Below, in pieces: positions 28,342 through 38,458 of a DNA stretch of 64,000 bases (positions are counted from its first letter, which is position 1; the number at the start of each line of letters is the position of its first letter). This stretch comes from Comamonadaceae bacterium (GTDB lineage Bacteria > Pseudomonadota > Gammaproteobacteria > Burkholderiales > Burkholderiaceae_C): contig CANFYZ010000002.1 of NCBI GenBank assembly GCA_947451385.1, positions 46,515 through 110,514 on the forward strand, in the 5' to 3' direction. Made by a program: the position numbers and the translations under genes. Below the pieces are notes generated by a model. The model saw only the letters and a list, made by a program, of their open reading frames with translations, made no database searches and had not been told where the DNA came from.

Positions 28342-28391
28342 ACGCGGGCTTTCTCAGCGCGAGCTGAGCGGGGATGCCGCCCTGTCTTGCC

Positions 28392-29150
28392 TCAGGCGTC
28401 GGCCTTTGGCTCCGCCAGGTTCAGCGTGCGCAAGTCGGTCGCCAGCGCGCGGCGCTCGTCAAACACAAAGCAGCCGCCCTGGTAGTGGGCGCCACCGGTT
28501 TCTTCAAAGTATTTCAAAATGCCGCCTTCCAGTTGGTAGACATGGGGCAGGCCGGCTTCGCGCATGTAGATGGCGGCTTTTTCGCAGCGGATGCCGCCGG
28601 TGCAAAAACTGATCACCGTTTTGTCGGCCAGCTCGGCTTTGTGGGCCTGCACCGCGTCAGGGAATTCGGTGAATTTGTTCAGTCGCCAGTCGATCGCGCC
28701 GCTGAAGGTGCCTTCGTCCACCTCGTAGGTGTTGCGGGTGTCCAGGGTCACCACCGGGCGGCCATCGTCGTCATGACCTTGGTCCAACCAGCGTTTGGCG
28801 GTGAAGGCGTCCACCGCCGGTGCCCGACCGTCAGCGGGGCGGATGGTGGGGTGGTTCATGCGAATGATTTCGCCTTTGACTTTGACCCGCATCTTGCGAA
28901 ACGGCTGTTGTTCAGACCAGCTTTCTTTCGGCACGATGTCGGCAAAACGGGGGTCCGCATGCAATTGGCGCACAAAGCCACGCACGTCCTGCTCGGGGCC
29001 GGCCAGAAACAGGTTGATGCCTTCTTCGGCCAACAGAATCGTGCCTTTCAGGTTCAGGGCCAGGGCGCGGGCTTCCAACACGTCCCGCAAGGCTTCGGTG
29101 TCCGCCAGCGGGATGAATTTGTAAGTGGAAATATTGAGAATCTTGTTCAC
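28392..29150 (-). CDS. trhO: tRNA uridine(34) hydroxylase / rhodanese-family protein TrhO (YceA)
   Basis: NISTYKFIPL; rhodanese active site FCTGGIRCEKA; GILKYFEE; GTG start at 29150 preferred. Confidence 0.9.
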   Translation of the reverse strand: MNKILNISTYKFIPLADTEALRDVLEARALALNLKGTILLAEEGINLFLAGPEQDVRGFVRQLHADPRFADIVPKESWSEQQPFRKMRVKVKGEIIRMNHPTIRPADGRAPAVDAFTAKRWLDQGHDDDGRPVVTLDTRNTYEVDEGTFSGAIDWRLNKFTEFPDAVQAHKAELADKTVISFCTGGIRCEKAAIYMREAGLPHVYQLEGGILKYFEETGGAHYQGGCFVFDERRALATDLRTLNLAEPKADA

Positions 29151-29219
29151 GGTCGCTATTGTAGAAAACTGTCTGGCCACCGGTCCTGAAACCGGGGTGC
29201 CGGCTTCTACAATGAACCT

Positions 29220-32200
29220 ATGTTTGCCCATTTACGCCTCCATTCCGAATTCTCAGTGGTGGATTCCACTTGCCGCCTGGACGAGGTGGTCAAAGCCGCC
29301 GCCGCCGATGGTTTGCCCGCGCTGGCCTTGACCGACCTGAGCAATTTATTCGGCGCCGTCAAGTTCTACAAAGAAGCCCGCAACAAGGGGGTTCAGCCCA
29401 TCATCGGCGCAGAAATTTTTCTGGAAGGTTTGGGTGCGGAGGTGGGCAGCACCTCGCGCGTTTTGTTGCTGGTGCAGAGCACGCAAGGGTATTTGAACCT
29501 GTCGGAATTGCTGGCGCGCGCCTGGACCCAAAACGTGGTCAAAGCGCAGGCCGTGGTCAAGCTGGCGTGGTTGAAGTCTCTGTCCGAAGGCTTGATTTTG
29601 TTGTCCGGCGCACAAGCGGGCCCGGTCGGCCAGGCTTTGGTGCAGGGCGATGAATCCCGTGCGGCCGAAATGGCCTTGCAATTGGCCTCTATTTTTCCGC
29701 ACCGTTTTTACCTGGAACTGCAACGCGCCGGCCGGCCGGAGGATGCGGTGCAAGTTGCGGGCGCCGTGCGCTTGGCGGCCCGCCTGAGCCTGCCGGTGGT
29801 CGCCACCCACCCGGTGCAGTTCATGCACCAAGACGACTATGAAGCGCACGAAGCGCGGGTGTGTATTTCGGAGGGCGAAATCCTGGGCAACCAGCGCCGT
29901 GTGCGCAAATTTACCGGCGAGCAGTATTTCAAAACCAGTGCGCAAATGTGCGCATTGTTTGCGGACGTGCCCAGTGCGCTGGCCAACACCTTGGAAATCG
30001 CCAAGCGCTGCAACTTGTCGCTGGTGCTGGGCAAGCCGCAGTTGCCCAACTTCCCGATTCCGCCTGTGAATGGCGTGGTGATGTCGGTGGAAGATTATTT
30101 TCGCCACGTCTCACACGAAGGCCTGGAAGCCCGCTTGCGCCACCTGTACCCGAATGATGACCGGCGCCAAGCCGAACGTCCGCGTTATGCCGAGCGCTTG
30201 GAGTTTGAGCTGAACACCATTTTGAAAATGGGTTTCCCAGGTTACTTTTTGATCGTGGGGGACTTTATTCAATGGGCCAAGAACAACGGCTGCCCGGTCG
30301 GCCCTGGGCGGGGCTCGGGTGCAGGGTCATTGGTCGCCTATGCATTGAAGATCACCGACCTCGACCCCTTGCAGTACAACCTGCTGTTCGAACGATTCTT
30401 GAACCCTGAGCGGGTCTCCATGCCCGACTTTGACATTGACTTTTGTCAGACCAACCGGGACCGGGTGATCGAATACGTCAAAGACAAATATGGCCGTGAT
30501 GCGGTGTCACAGATCGCCACCTTCGGCACCATGGCCGCGCGTGCGGCGATCCGCGATGTGGGCCGCGTGTTGGACATGAGCTACACCTTTTGCGATGGCA
30601 TCAGCAAGCTGATTCCCAATAAGCCAGGTCAGCACATCACCATTGCCGGTGCGATCGAGGTTGAGCCCATCTTGGCCGAGCGCTTGGCCAAAGAAGACGA
30701 AGTCAAAACGCTGCTGGAGTTGGCGCAAAAGCTCGAAGGCATGACCCGCAACGTGGGCATGCACGCCGGGGGCGTGCTGATCGCGCCAGGCAAATTGACT
30801 GATTTTTGCCCGCTCTACCAACAGCCCGGCAGCACTTCGGCGGTGAGCCAGTACGACAAAGATGATGTGGAGGCGATTGGCCTGGTCAAGTTCGACTTTT
30901 TGGGCTTGGCAACGCTGACGATTTTAGAAATCGCCCGCGAATTCATCATTCAGCGCCACAAGGGGCAAGAGCAATTTGCCTTTGAAAACATCGCGCTGGA
31001 TGACGTGGCGACCTACAAGCTGTTTGCAGAAGGCAAGACCGAAGCGGTGTTCCAGTTTGAAAGTCCGGGCATGCAGCGCATGTTGAAAGATGCGCGCCCC
31101 AGCCGGCTAGAAGATCTGATTGCCCTGAACGCTTTGTACCGCCCGGGCCCGATGGACCTGATCCCCAGTTTTGTGGCCCGTAAACATGGGCGTGAAGTGA
31201 TTGAATACCCGCACCCGCTGGTGGCGGAGATGCTGTCAGAGACCTACGGCATCATGGTCTACCAAGAGCAGGTGATGCAGACGGCGCAGATTTTAGGCGG
31301 CTACAGCCTCGGCGGCGCCGACATGCTGCGCCGTGCAATGGGAAAAAAGAAGGCCGAAGAAATGGCCGAGCACCGCGCTATTTTCCGTGCGGGTGCGGCC
31401 AAGAACGACATCAGCGAAGCCAAAGCCGACGAGGTGTTTGACTTGATGGAAAAGTTCGCCGGTTACGGCTTCAACAAGTCGCATGCCGCGGCGTATTCTT
31501 TGCTGGCGTACCACACCGGCTGGCTCAAGGTGCATTACACCGCCGAGTTTTTCTGCGCCAACATGACGGTGGAAATGGACGACACCGACAAGCTCAAGGT
31601 GTTGCACCAAGATGCTTTGAAATTCGGCCTGAGCTTTGATCCGCCGGATGTGAACCGCGGGGGGTACCGCTTTGAGCCGGTGTCGGACAAAGTCATCCGC
31701 TACGGTTTGGGCGCCATCAAGGGCACGGGGCAGCAAGCGATTGAGGCCATTGTCAAAGCCCGAACCGAGGGCGGCCCGTTCAAAAGTTTGTTTGATTTTT
31801 GCGTGCGTGTGGACCGCAGCCGCTTGAACAAGCGCACGGTGGAAGCCTTGATCAAGGCTGGCGCATTTGATTCTTTGCACATGAACCGTGCCTCGCTGTC
31901 GGCCTCGGTGGACCGGGCGTTTGACTTTGCGGCAGCCACCTTGGCCAATGCCCACCAGGGCGGCCTGTTTGACATGATGGGCGACGACGACCATGGCTCC
32001 AGCACCCAAGAGCCCGACCTGGTGGAAATGACCCCTTGGGGTATCAAAGAGCGGTTGATGTTTGAAAAAGCGGCTGTGGGCTTTTACCTGTCGGGCCATT
32101 TGTTCGATGCCGTCGAGCGCGAGGTGCGTCAGTTTGTACGGCGCAAGATCGATGATTTGATCGACAGCCGCGAACCGCAGTTGTTGGCCGGCATCGTCAG

Positions 32201-32705
32201 CGATATCAAAATCATCAACGGCCAGCGTGGCAAGGTGGCGATTTTTAAACTGGACGACAAGACCCTGGCGATGGAAGCCACGGCTGACGAGAACCTGATC
32301 AACTCAGCGCGCCACATCTTGAAAGAGGACGAGTTGATCATCGTCATGGCGAAGATGCAGATGGATCGTTTTTCGGGTGGTTTCCGCTTGAAGATGGAGC
32401 AAATTTGGGACTTGCCCACGGCCCGTTGCCGATTTGGTAAATATTTGCGCGTGGCGGTCAACGGTCGTGCACCCGAGGTGGCGCGGCTGGTCCAAGCTTT
32501 TCCGCCGCAGCGAGAGATGACCGATCAAGGCGAGTTGGTGCGCGGCTTGCCGGTGCGCTTGGCCTTGTCGCGCCAAGGCGAGGGGATTGCGGCCCGGGCT
32601 GAAGTGCAGTTGGGCGAGCAAGCCAAATTTTTCCCCACCGATGCCGCTTTGGCCAGCTGGATGGCGCAAGCCGAGGGCGGTCAGGCTGTGATTGCTTACG
32701 ACTGA
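29220..32705 (+). CDS. dnaE: DNA polymerase III subunit alpha
   Basis: FAHLRLHSEFSVVDS PHP start; GPGRGSGAGSLVAYAL; MPDFDIDFCQTNRDRVI; 1161 aa. Confidence 0.97.
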   Translation: MFAHLRLHSEFSVVDSTCRLDEVVKAAAADGLPALALTDLSNLFGAVKFYKEARNKGVQPIIGAEIFLEGLGAEVGSTSRVLLLVQSTQGYLNLSELLARAWTQNVVKAQAVVKLAWLKSLSEGLILLSGAQAGPVGQALVQGDESRAAEMALQLASIFPHRFYLELQRAGRPEDAVQVAGAVRLAARLSLPVVATHPVQFMHQDDYEAHEARVCISEGEILGNQRRVRKFTGEQYFKTSAQMCALFADVPSALANTLEIAKRCNLSLVLGKPQLPNFPIPPVNGVVMSVEDYFRHVSHEGLEARLRHLYPNDDRRQAERPRYAERLEFELNTILKMGFPGYFLIVGDFIQWAKNNGCPVGPGRGSGAGSLVAYALKITDLDPLQYNLLFERFLNPERVSMPDFDIDFCQTNRDRVIEYVKDKYGRDAVSQIATFGTMAARAAIRDVGRVLDMSYTFCDGISKLIPNKPGQHITIAGAIEVEPILAERLAKEDEVKTLLELAQKLEGMTRNVGMHAGGVLIAPGKLTDFCPLYQQPGSTSAVSQYDKDDVEAIGLVKFDFLGLATLTILEIAREFIIQRHKGQEQFAFENIALDDVATYKLFAEGKTEAVFQFESPGMQRMLKDARPSRLEDLIALNALYRPGPMDLIPSFVARKHGREVIEYPHPLVAEMLSETYGIMVYQEQVMQTAQILGGYSLGGADMLRRAMGKKKAEEMAEHRAIFRAGAAKNDISEAKADEVFDLMEKFAGYGFNKSHAAAYSLLAYHTGWLKVHYTAEFFCANMTVEMDDTDKLKVLHQDALKFGLSFDPPDVNRGGYRFEPVSDKVIRYGLGAIKGTGQQAIEAIVKARTEGGPFKSLFDFCVRVDRSRLNKRTVEALIKAGAFDSLHMNRASLSASVDRAFDFAAATLANAHQGGLFDMMGDDDHGSSTQEPDLVEMTPWGIKERLMFEKAAVGFYLSGHLFDAVEREVRQFVRRKIDDLIDSREPQLLAGIVSDIKIINGQRGKVAIFKLDDKTLAMEATADENLINSARHILKEDELIIVMAKMQMDRFSGGFRLKMEQIWDLPTARCRFGKYLRVAVNGRAPEVARLVQAFPPQREMTDQGELVRGLPVRLALSRQGEGIAARAEVQLGEQAKFFPTDAALASWMAQAEGGQAVIAYD

Positions 32706-32714
32706 GTCGAGAAT

Positions 32715-33950
32715 TTAAAGGGCGGGGTGGGCCAAAGCCCAGCTGCCGTCGACATCCCCTCGGACGACGCCAATCAGCGTAATTGGCGAAGAGGGGTCGG
32801 CAGCCACCACAGCGGTGTCCAAATGGGCATCTGTTTTGGTCAGATAACCGTTCAGCCCCATTATTTTTTGCTGGCCATTGACCGTGACGACGTCGGCGGC
32901 ATCCACAAAGGCCCAGCTGGGGGACGTGGTGACAGGGCGGTTCAAATAATATTTCAGCAGACCCAGAACATCACTCAGGTTGACCACCCCATTGGCGTCA
33001 AAGTCAGCAGCGACCAGGTTGAATGGAGACGCGTAATCGCTGGGCAGCTCTTTGCCTAGATAAACTTTCAAGGCGGCCAGCACATCGGTGAGGGAAATGC
33101 CTGCATCAGCTTTGGTGGAAAAAGGCGTCTCCACCGACGGGTTGATTTGGCTGCTGTCGGTGAGGTCCGCGTTCGCGACCGTGAATTGACCTGTGGAATC
33201 TGAGACGGCGGGGGTGTTGGCGCCAATCGCCACGGTCACACCCGCGATAGGCACTGGGGAGAGGCCTTTCCAGTGCACGACCTGACCTGAAACATCCACG
33301 CCGCCCGAACCACCATCAGCGGGCGTCACATTGAATTGCAAATCATAGGCACTGCTGGATTCGACTTTGCCGTCTGAAACTTTGAATTTCAAATGGTCAT
33401 AGTTGGTGCCGCTGCTTTTGGGGGTGTAGCTGAAACCCAGGTCATACATGGATTCCCAGCTGATGACCTGGCCCAGGGCGACGGCCACCCCACCCAAGGT
33501 CAATGCGCCTTTGAGCGGCAATTGGGTGACTGTGATGGAGTGAAATGAGTCCCCATCGATGTCGCTGAAGGAAAAAGCGTCGGGAAGGATGCCAATAGGC
33601 GATTTCGCCACCCCTTCCAGCAGCGCATAGTTACTGGTGGGCCGGTGGGTGTCCTCCAGCACGAGCAACCCGGGCTCCAGGGCGGAGGAAGCGGTGTTCT
33701 TGCTGTCTCTAACTACAAAGGCCAGCTCCTCGTGCAGGGCCTCGGTTGAATTGGCAGCGGGTGTAAATTGGAGAAAACCTGCCGCCAAATCTGCGGCCGA
33801 AACTTCATAGCCCCCTGTAGGGATGACGAACGCGTTATTTTTGAATGTCAGCTCACCACTGAGGGGCAGAGTCAATAAAGAAATGCCCTGCAGGGTGTCG
33901 TTGGAATCGGCATCGTTGAAGGGGAAATCGGCCGCCTTGAAGGTATACAC
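32715..33950 (-). CDS. Cadherin/adhesin-like repeat fragment with carboxypeptidase-regulatory-like and dockerin-like C-terminus (probably 5'-truncated)
   Basis: Repeat-like VYTFKAADFPFNDADSNDTLQGISLLTLPLSGEL; VSGQVVHWKGLSPVPIAGVTVAIG; dockerin-like ISLTDVLAALKVYLGK...AADFDANGVVNLSDVLGLLKYYLNR; terminal RGDVDGSWA. GTG start, no signal peptide. Confidence 0.7.
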   Translation of the reverse strand: MYTFKAADFPFNDADSNDTLQGISLLTLPLSGELTFKNNAFVIPTGGYEVSAADLAAGFLQFTPAANSTEALHEELAFVVRDSKNTASSALEPGLLVLEDTHRPTSNYALLEGVAKSPIGILPDAFSFSDIDGDSFHSITVTQLPLKGALTLGGVAVALGQVISWESMYDLGFSYTPKSSGTNYDHLKFKVSDGKVESSSAYDLQFNVTPADGGSGGVDVSGQVVHWKGLSPVPIAGVTVAIGANTPAVSDSTGQFTVANADLTDSSQINPSVETPFSTKADAGISLTDVLAALKVYLGKELPSDYASPFNLVAADFDANGVVNLSDVLGLLKYYLNRPVTTSPSWAFVDAADVVTVNGQQKIMGLNGYLTKTDAHLDTAVVAADPSSPITLIGVVRGDVDGSWALAHPAL

Positions 33951-34133
33951 CTCACCGGTGGCGAGGTAAACCGTTTGAGACCCCGCGGCGGGCTGAAGAT
34001 CCGGCGGTGCGGCCGCAGAGGGCCCGTGGGTTAGGTCGCGGTGCGCTGAATTGGCGCCGCAAACTGACTTCGGTCAACTGTTGCGCTTGACCGTCATGAT
34101 TAAATACTTTGGATTCATTTCAAGGGATTTTTT

Positions 34134-35366
34134 ATGTATTGGCAGGGTGCACTGTCAGCTTTGGCCATCGGCATTCTGGTGGGGATCGTGCGCGAACGCC
34201 GTCTGCCGACGGAGCAGAGCCAAGCCGGTCTGCGTACCCATGCCTTGGTGGCGATTTTGGGCTATGTGGCCTGGGGTTTGGGGGTCTGGCCCTTCATGGG
34301 TTTGCTGGCCGTGGTGGGCGCGTTGGTCTTCACCGGTTACCGCGCCACGGCGCCCCAAAATCTGGGCTTGACGGGTGAGGTGGCGGTTTTGGTCACCCTT
34401 TTTCTTTCCGCCCTGGTGCAGCAAGAACCGGCCTTGGCCGTGGGCCTGGGGGTGCTGGTGGCCAGTTTGTTGGAGTTCAAGCAGCTCAGCCACCGCTTGA
34501 CGCGGGAATGGATCACCCAGCAGGAAATACAGGACGCTTTGGTCTTGGCTGTGGCGGCTTTGGTGGTCATGCCGCTGTTGCCGGCGCAAGCGATCGATCC
34601 TTGGCATGTGCTGCTTCCGACCACCTTGTGGCGGATCGTGGTATTGGTCATGGCGGCCGGCATGGTGGGTCACTTGGCGCAACGCGTGTTGGGGCTGCGC
34701 TGGGGATTGCCGGTCGCGGGCTTTTGCTCAGGGCTGGTGTCCTCCACCGCCGCGTTGGTTCATCTGGGCCACAAGGCACGCCAGGACCCCAGCCTCACTT
34801 ACAGCGCCAGCGCCTCTGCGCTGCTGTCCAACTTGGCTTCTTTGCTATTGATGCTGGGCGTCATAGGGGCGGTCTCGTCCACTTTGTTGCGTGCCGTGGC
34901 CGTGCCCATGGCGGCGGCCTGCGCGGCTTTGCTGGCCGGCGCTTTGGTGTGCATGTGGTTTGCTGTGGCTTCGGCAGCGACGTCCATGGCTTTGCAAGAC
35001 AGCGCCTTCAAACTCAGCCATGCCCTGTTTTTGGCTTTGCTTATGGGGGGCGTGTCGCTGCTGTCGGCCGGCTTGCAAGCGGTTTTTGGTGATGCCGGGG
35101 TGTTCGTGACTGCGGTGTTGGTGGCCATCGCCGAAGTCCATGCCGCTGCCGCCAGCGTCGCGCAAATGAGCCTGCGCAGCGAGGTGTCCCTGGCGGTCTC
35201 GGCCTGGAGCGTTTTGGCGGTTTTGGCGGCCAGCGCCATGGCCAAAACGGTCTTGGCTTTTGTCAGTGGCGGGACGGGGTTTGGCTGGCGTGTGGGTGCC
35301 GGCTTGGCCGGCATGGTGGGCGCCGCCGTCTTGACCCTGCGCTGGCTGCCCCTGTCGGGGTCCTAG
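34134..35366 (+). CDS. MgtC/SapB-DUF4010 family membrane protein
   Basis: N-terminal ALAIGILVGIVRERR...GLRTHALVAILGYV typical MgtC/SapB; C-terminal multi-TM region like DUF4010. Confidence 0.85.
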   Translation: MYWQGALSALAIGILVGIVRERRLPTEQSQAGLRTHALVAILGYVAWGLGVWPFMGLLAVVGALVFTGYRATAPQNLGLTGEVAVLVTLFLSALVQQEPALAVGLGVLVASLLEFKQLSHRLTREWITQQEIQDALVLAVAALVVMPLLPAQAIDPWHVLLPTTLWRIVVLVMAAGMVGHLAQRVLGLRWGLPVAGFCSGLVSSTAALVHLGHKARQDPSLTYSASASALLSNLASLLLMLGVIGAVSSTLLRAVAVPMAAACAALLAGALVCMWFAVASAATSMALQDSAFKLSHALFLALLMGGVSLLSAGLQAVFGDAGVFVTAVLVAIAEVHAAAASVAQMSLRSEVSLAVSAWSVLAVLAASAMAKTVLAFVSGGTGFGWRVGAGLAGMVGAAVLTLRWLPLSGS

Positions 35367-35391
35367 GGTGAACGACTTGGCCAGCAGCGCC

Positions 35392-37359
35392 TTAGAAATT
35401 CATCGCGGGTGGCATGCGGCGCGAGGGGGCGAAACGCCAGCGCCCGACGCAGCAGGTCAGTGTCAAGGCCGCCAGGCCCCACAGCGCGGTGATGCCCAAT
35501 GGGGTTTGCCAGTTGCTTTCGTAGGCCCCAAACATACAGGCTTTCAAGCCTTGGACGACCCAGGTCATGGGCAGCCAGGGGCTGATTTGGGCATACAGGC
35601 TGCCGCTCAACTCGATCGGTAAAAAGCCGCCTGAGGCAGAAATTTGGATGGCCAAAAATAGCATGGCCAAGGCTTTGCCTGCGTCACCCAGAGCACGGGT
35701 CATGGCAAACACGATCAATACAAAACTCAGCGAAGCGCAGGCCAAGGTCAAGGCCATCGCGCCAGGGTGGCGCAGGGTGATGCCCAGCAGATCGCGCGCG
35801 ATGACAAAAACCAGCGCGGCTTGCAACAGCCCCATGGACGCGGGCAACAGAACTTTGCCTGTGACTTGCGTCAATCTGGAAAACCGTCTGGCCAAGCCCG
35901 GTAGCCAACGCACATGGATCAAGAAGGCCGCCACCCCCGCGCCCAACCACAGCGCGGCCGCCATGATGTTGGGGGCCAGGCCGCTGCCATGGTTGGCCAC
36001 GCTGGCTTCAACTTCGAGAATCGGGTTGACCGAGTGCGCCAAACCTTGCGCACTGCCGTCCACGGTGCCGACCGATCGGGGCACTTCTTTGCTCATCAAC
36101 TCCAGCCCGGCAGAGAGGTAGCGCGCCCCCTGTCCCAGGCGGTGCAAGCCTTCATGCAATTGCTGCGCCCCTTGCGTTACATCGGCCGCGCCACTGCGCA
36201 ATTGGTCCAGTTGCTGGTCTTCGGGCAGGGTGCCAGTCATGCGGCGCATGCCTTGGCGCAAATCCCGCACGCCCAAGGTCAGTGTCCGGATATTGCTGCT
36301 GAGTGCGCTGGCGCCTTGGTTCAGCTTGTCCTGTCCTTCATGCGCTTGCTGCAGACCCTTGTCCAGTTGCTCTAGGCCTTGGTGCAGTCTCTCCAAACCC
36401 TCACTGAAAGGGGCCGGCACAAACGCCTGGTTGCTCAGGTCGGTTTTGACGGCGTTGACACTCTGCAACATGGTTTGGCTGGCGGCACGCAGGTCTTGCA
36501 GACCTTTGTTCAGTTCTTGGTGGCCGGCGGCCAGTGCTTCTGCCCCCAGGCGCAGACCGCGCACCTCTTCCACCGGGGGCAAGCCGGCTTCGGTGGCGCG
36601 AATGCCCGTGCCCATCTGGCGCGTGCCATCGGCCAAGCGTTGCACATGAGCTTGCATTTTGTTGGCGCCTTGCTGCAGGTTGGCGCTGGCTGTTTCGGCT
36701 TGCGCGGCGCCCTGCGCCAAGTCTTTGGCGCCCTGGCTCAATTGGTTCAGACCTTCGCGCAAGCGGTCCACACTCTGTTGCGAGCCCACGCTGTTGCGCA
36801 ACACCAGCGACCAGCGTTGCTCGTTCAAAGTGCGGTTCACGTCTTCGCTCAGGCCGTGGGCAAATTGCGAGGCCAGCAACGAGTTTTGGTAGTTGTTCCC
36901 TGCCGAGGTGTAAATCACCAAACGACCCTGTCCGTCGCGCAGACCGGGAACGGCGTTGGCACTGAAGTCGGCGGGCACGATCAAGGTGAAAGCCAATTGG
37001 CCTTGACGCACCTGGCGCCGAGCCTCTTCTTCGTTGGCCAGGGTGCGGTAGCCAAACTGCTGTTGGGATTGCAGTCGCGCCATGAGTTCGTTACCTATAT
37101 TCAGGCGTTGTTCGCGGTAGGTATAGCCTTGGTCCAGATTCACCAAGCCCACCGGCAAAGCCGTGGCGCGCCCGGAGGGGTCCCAGACGCTGTAAAGATA
37201 AATCAGCAGATAAATGGCGGGAATCAAGATCACCACGCAGGCCGACCACAGCAGTTGCGGGTGGCGCTGAAAAAACCGCCACTCAATCCGCGCCAACAGC
37301 AGCACAGGATGTGGCCTGCGCGGAGCGCGGTCAGGAGAGGAAGTGTGGGTGTGGGGCAC
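35392..37359 (-). CDS. YhgE/Pip-like membrane protein (ABC-2-type topology)
   Basis: Single N-terminal TM, PVGLVNLDQG motif, long coiled-coil ectodomain, five or more C-terminal TM helices. Confidence 0.8.
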   Translation of the reverse strand: MPHTHTSSPDRAPRRPHPVLLLARIEWRFFQRHPQLLWSACVVILIPAIYLLIYLYSVWDPSGRATALPVGLVNLDQGYTYREQRLNIGNELMARLQSQQQFGYRTLANEEEARRQVRQGQLAFTLIVPADFSANAVPGLRDGQGRLVIYTSAGNNYQNSLLASQFAHGLSEDVNRTLNEQRWSLVLRNSVGSQQSVDRLREGLNQLSQGAKDLAQGAAQAETASANLQQGANKMQAHVQRLADGTRQMGTGIRATEAGLPPVEEVRGLRLGAEALAAGHQELNKGLQDLRAASQTMLQSVNAVKTDLSNQAFVPAPFSEGLERLHQGLEQLDKGLQQAHEGQDKLNQGASALSSNIRTLTLGVRDLRQGMRRMTGTLPEDQQLDQLRSGAADVTQGAQQLHEGLHRLGQGARYLSAGLELMSKEVPRSVGTVDGSAQGLAHSVNPILEVEASVANHGSGLAPNIMAAALWLGAGVAAFLIHVRWLPGLARRFSRLTQVTGKVLLPASMGLLQAALVFVIARDLLGITLRHPGAMALTLACASLSFVLIVFAMTRALGDAGKALAMLFLAIQISASGGFLPIELSGSLYAQISPWLPMTWVVQGLKACMFGAYESNWQTPLGITALWGLAALTLTCCVGRWRFAPSRRMPPAMNF

Positions 37360-37423
37360 GGTGCGGATGACGCTGCTTTGAAATCATTCTGCCATGTGCA
37401 GCCTGCAGGGCGTTGTCAGGCGC

Positions 37424-38449
37424 TCAATCGATTTTGATGTGATTGCGCTCGATGATCTCGCGGTAAGCGCGCGTGTCTTGCTGAATCCGCAAGGCCAGGC
37501 CTTTGGCGCTGACATCGTCGATGCGCCAACCCTGAAGGAACAACTTTTGTCGCATCTCACGGGCGGTCAGGATTTGTTCCAAGGCCTGGCTCAATTGCGC
37601 TTGGTGGGCCGCGGGCATGCGGGCCGGGGCCATGACGGCGTTCCAGACTTCGATGTTCACGCCCTTGGCACCGATCTCTTCCATGGACGGCAGTGTGGGC
37701 GCCAAGGGTGAGCGCTTGGCCGAGCTGACCGCCAGCGCCTCGAGCTTGCCCGCTTGCAGCAGCGGATAGACGGTGGAGGTGGGCAGCAAAGCCATTTGCA
37801 CCTGGCCCCCGAGGATGGCGTTCAAGATGGCTGGCCCCCCATTGAAGGGCACGTGCAGGGGTTGAATTTTCAGTGCTTGTTTGATCAGCTCCATCCCCAA
37901 GTGCCCGCCCGAGCCTGCGCCAACCGAACCATAGGCCGACTTGTCGCCTTCGCTTTGGAGTTGGCTGATGGCGGCGGCCACGCTGCGCTCACTCGGTGAC
38001 TTGGCAGTGACCCACACCAAGGGGGCCGAGCCGATCAGCGCAATGGGGGCGAAATCGGTGGCCGGCTGGTAGGGCAATTTGGGGTACAAAAATGGCGAAC
38101 TGGTCAAAGGGCCATTGCCGATCAGGCCGATGGTGTGGCCGTCATCGGCTTTGGCAATCGCGTCCGCACCGATGTTGCCGCCCGCACCGGGCCGGTTTTC
38201 CACCACCACCGATTGACCCAGGGCACGCGCCAGCGGCTCGGCCAGCAAACGGGCTTGGACATCCGGGGACGAGCCACTGGCGTAACCCACGATGATGCGC
38301 AGCGGCTTGGTGGGCCAAGCATCCGCCGCCAGACTGGGCACGCACAGGGCCGCCATCAAGCAGGCCACGGTCATTGCCCGCCGCTGGCGCTCGCCCTTGA
38401 GCTCGCGCTCGCGCTTGCGCTGGTGATCGTTGGCGGGAAGTGTCTTCAT
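37424..38449 (-). CDS. Tripartite tricarboxylate transporter substrate-binding protein (Bug family), orphan
   Basis: WPTKPLRIIVGYASGSSPDVQARLLAEPLARALGQSVVVENRPGAGGNIGADA. Confidence 0.93.
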   Translation of the reverse strand: MKTLPANDHQRKRERELKGERQRRAMTVACLMAALCVPSLAADAWPTKPLRIIVGYASGSSPDVQARLLAEPLARALGQSVVVENRPGAGGNIGADAIAKADDGHTIGLIGNGPLTSSPFLYPKLPYQPATDFAPIALIGSAPLVWVTAKSPSERSVAAAISQLQSEGDKSAYGSVGAGSGGHLGMELIKQALKIQPLHVPFNGGPAILNAILGGQVQMALLPTSTVYPLLQAGKLEALAVSSAKRSPLAPTLPSMEEIGAKGVNIEVWNAVMAPARMPAAHQAQLSQALEQILTAREMRQKLFLQGWRIDDVSAKGLALRIQQDTRAYREIIERNHIKID

Positions 38450-38458
38450 GGTGGGGTC

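Noticed and set aside
28353-28368. CTCAGC-GCGA-GCTGAG hairpin between convergent livF and trhO
   Set aside because: Plausible bidirectional terminator stem, but only 6 bp with no U-tract on either strand, so not called.
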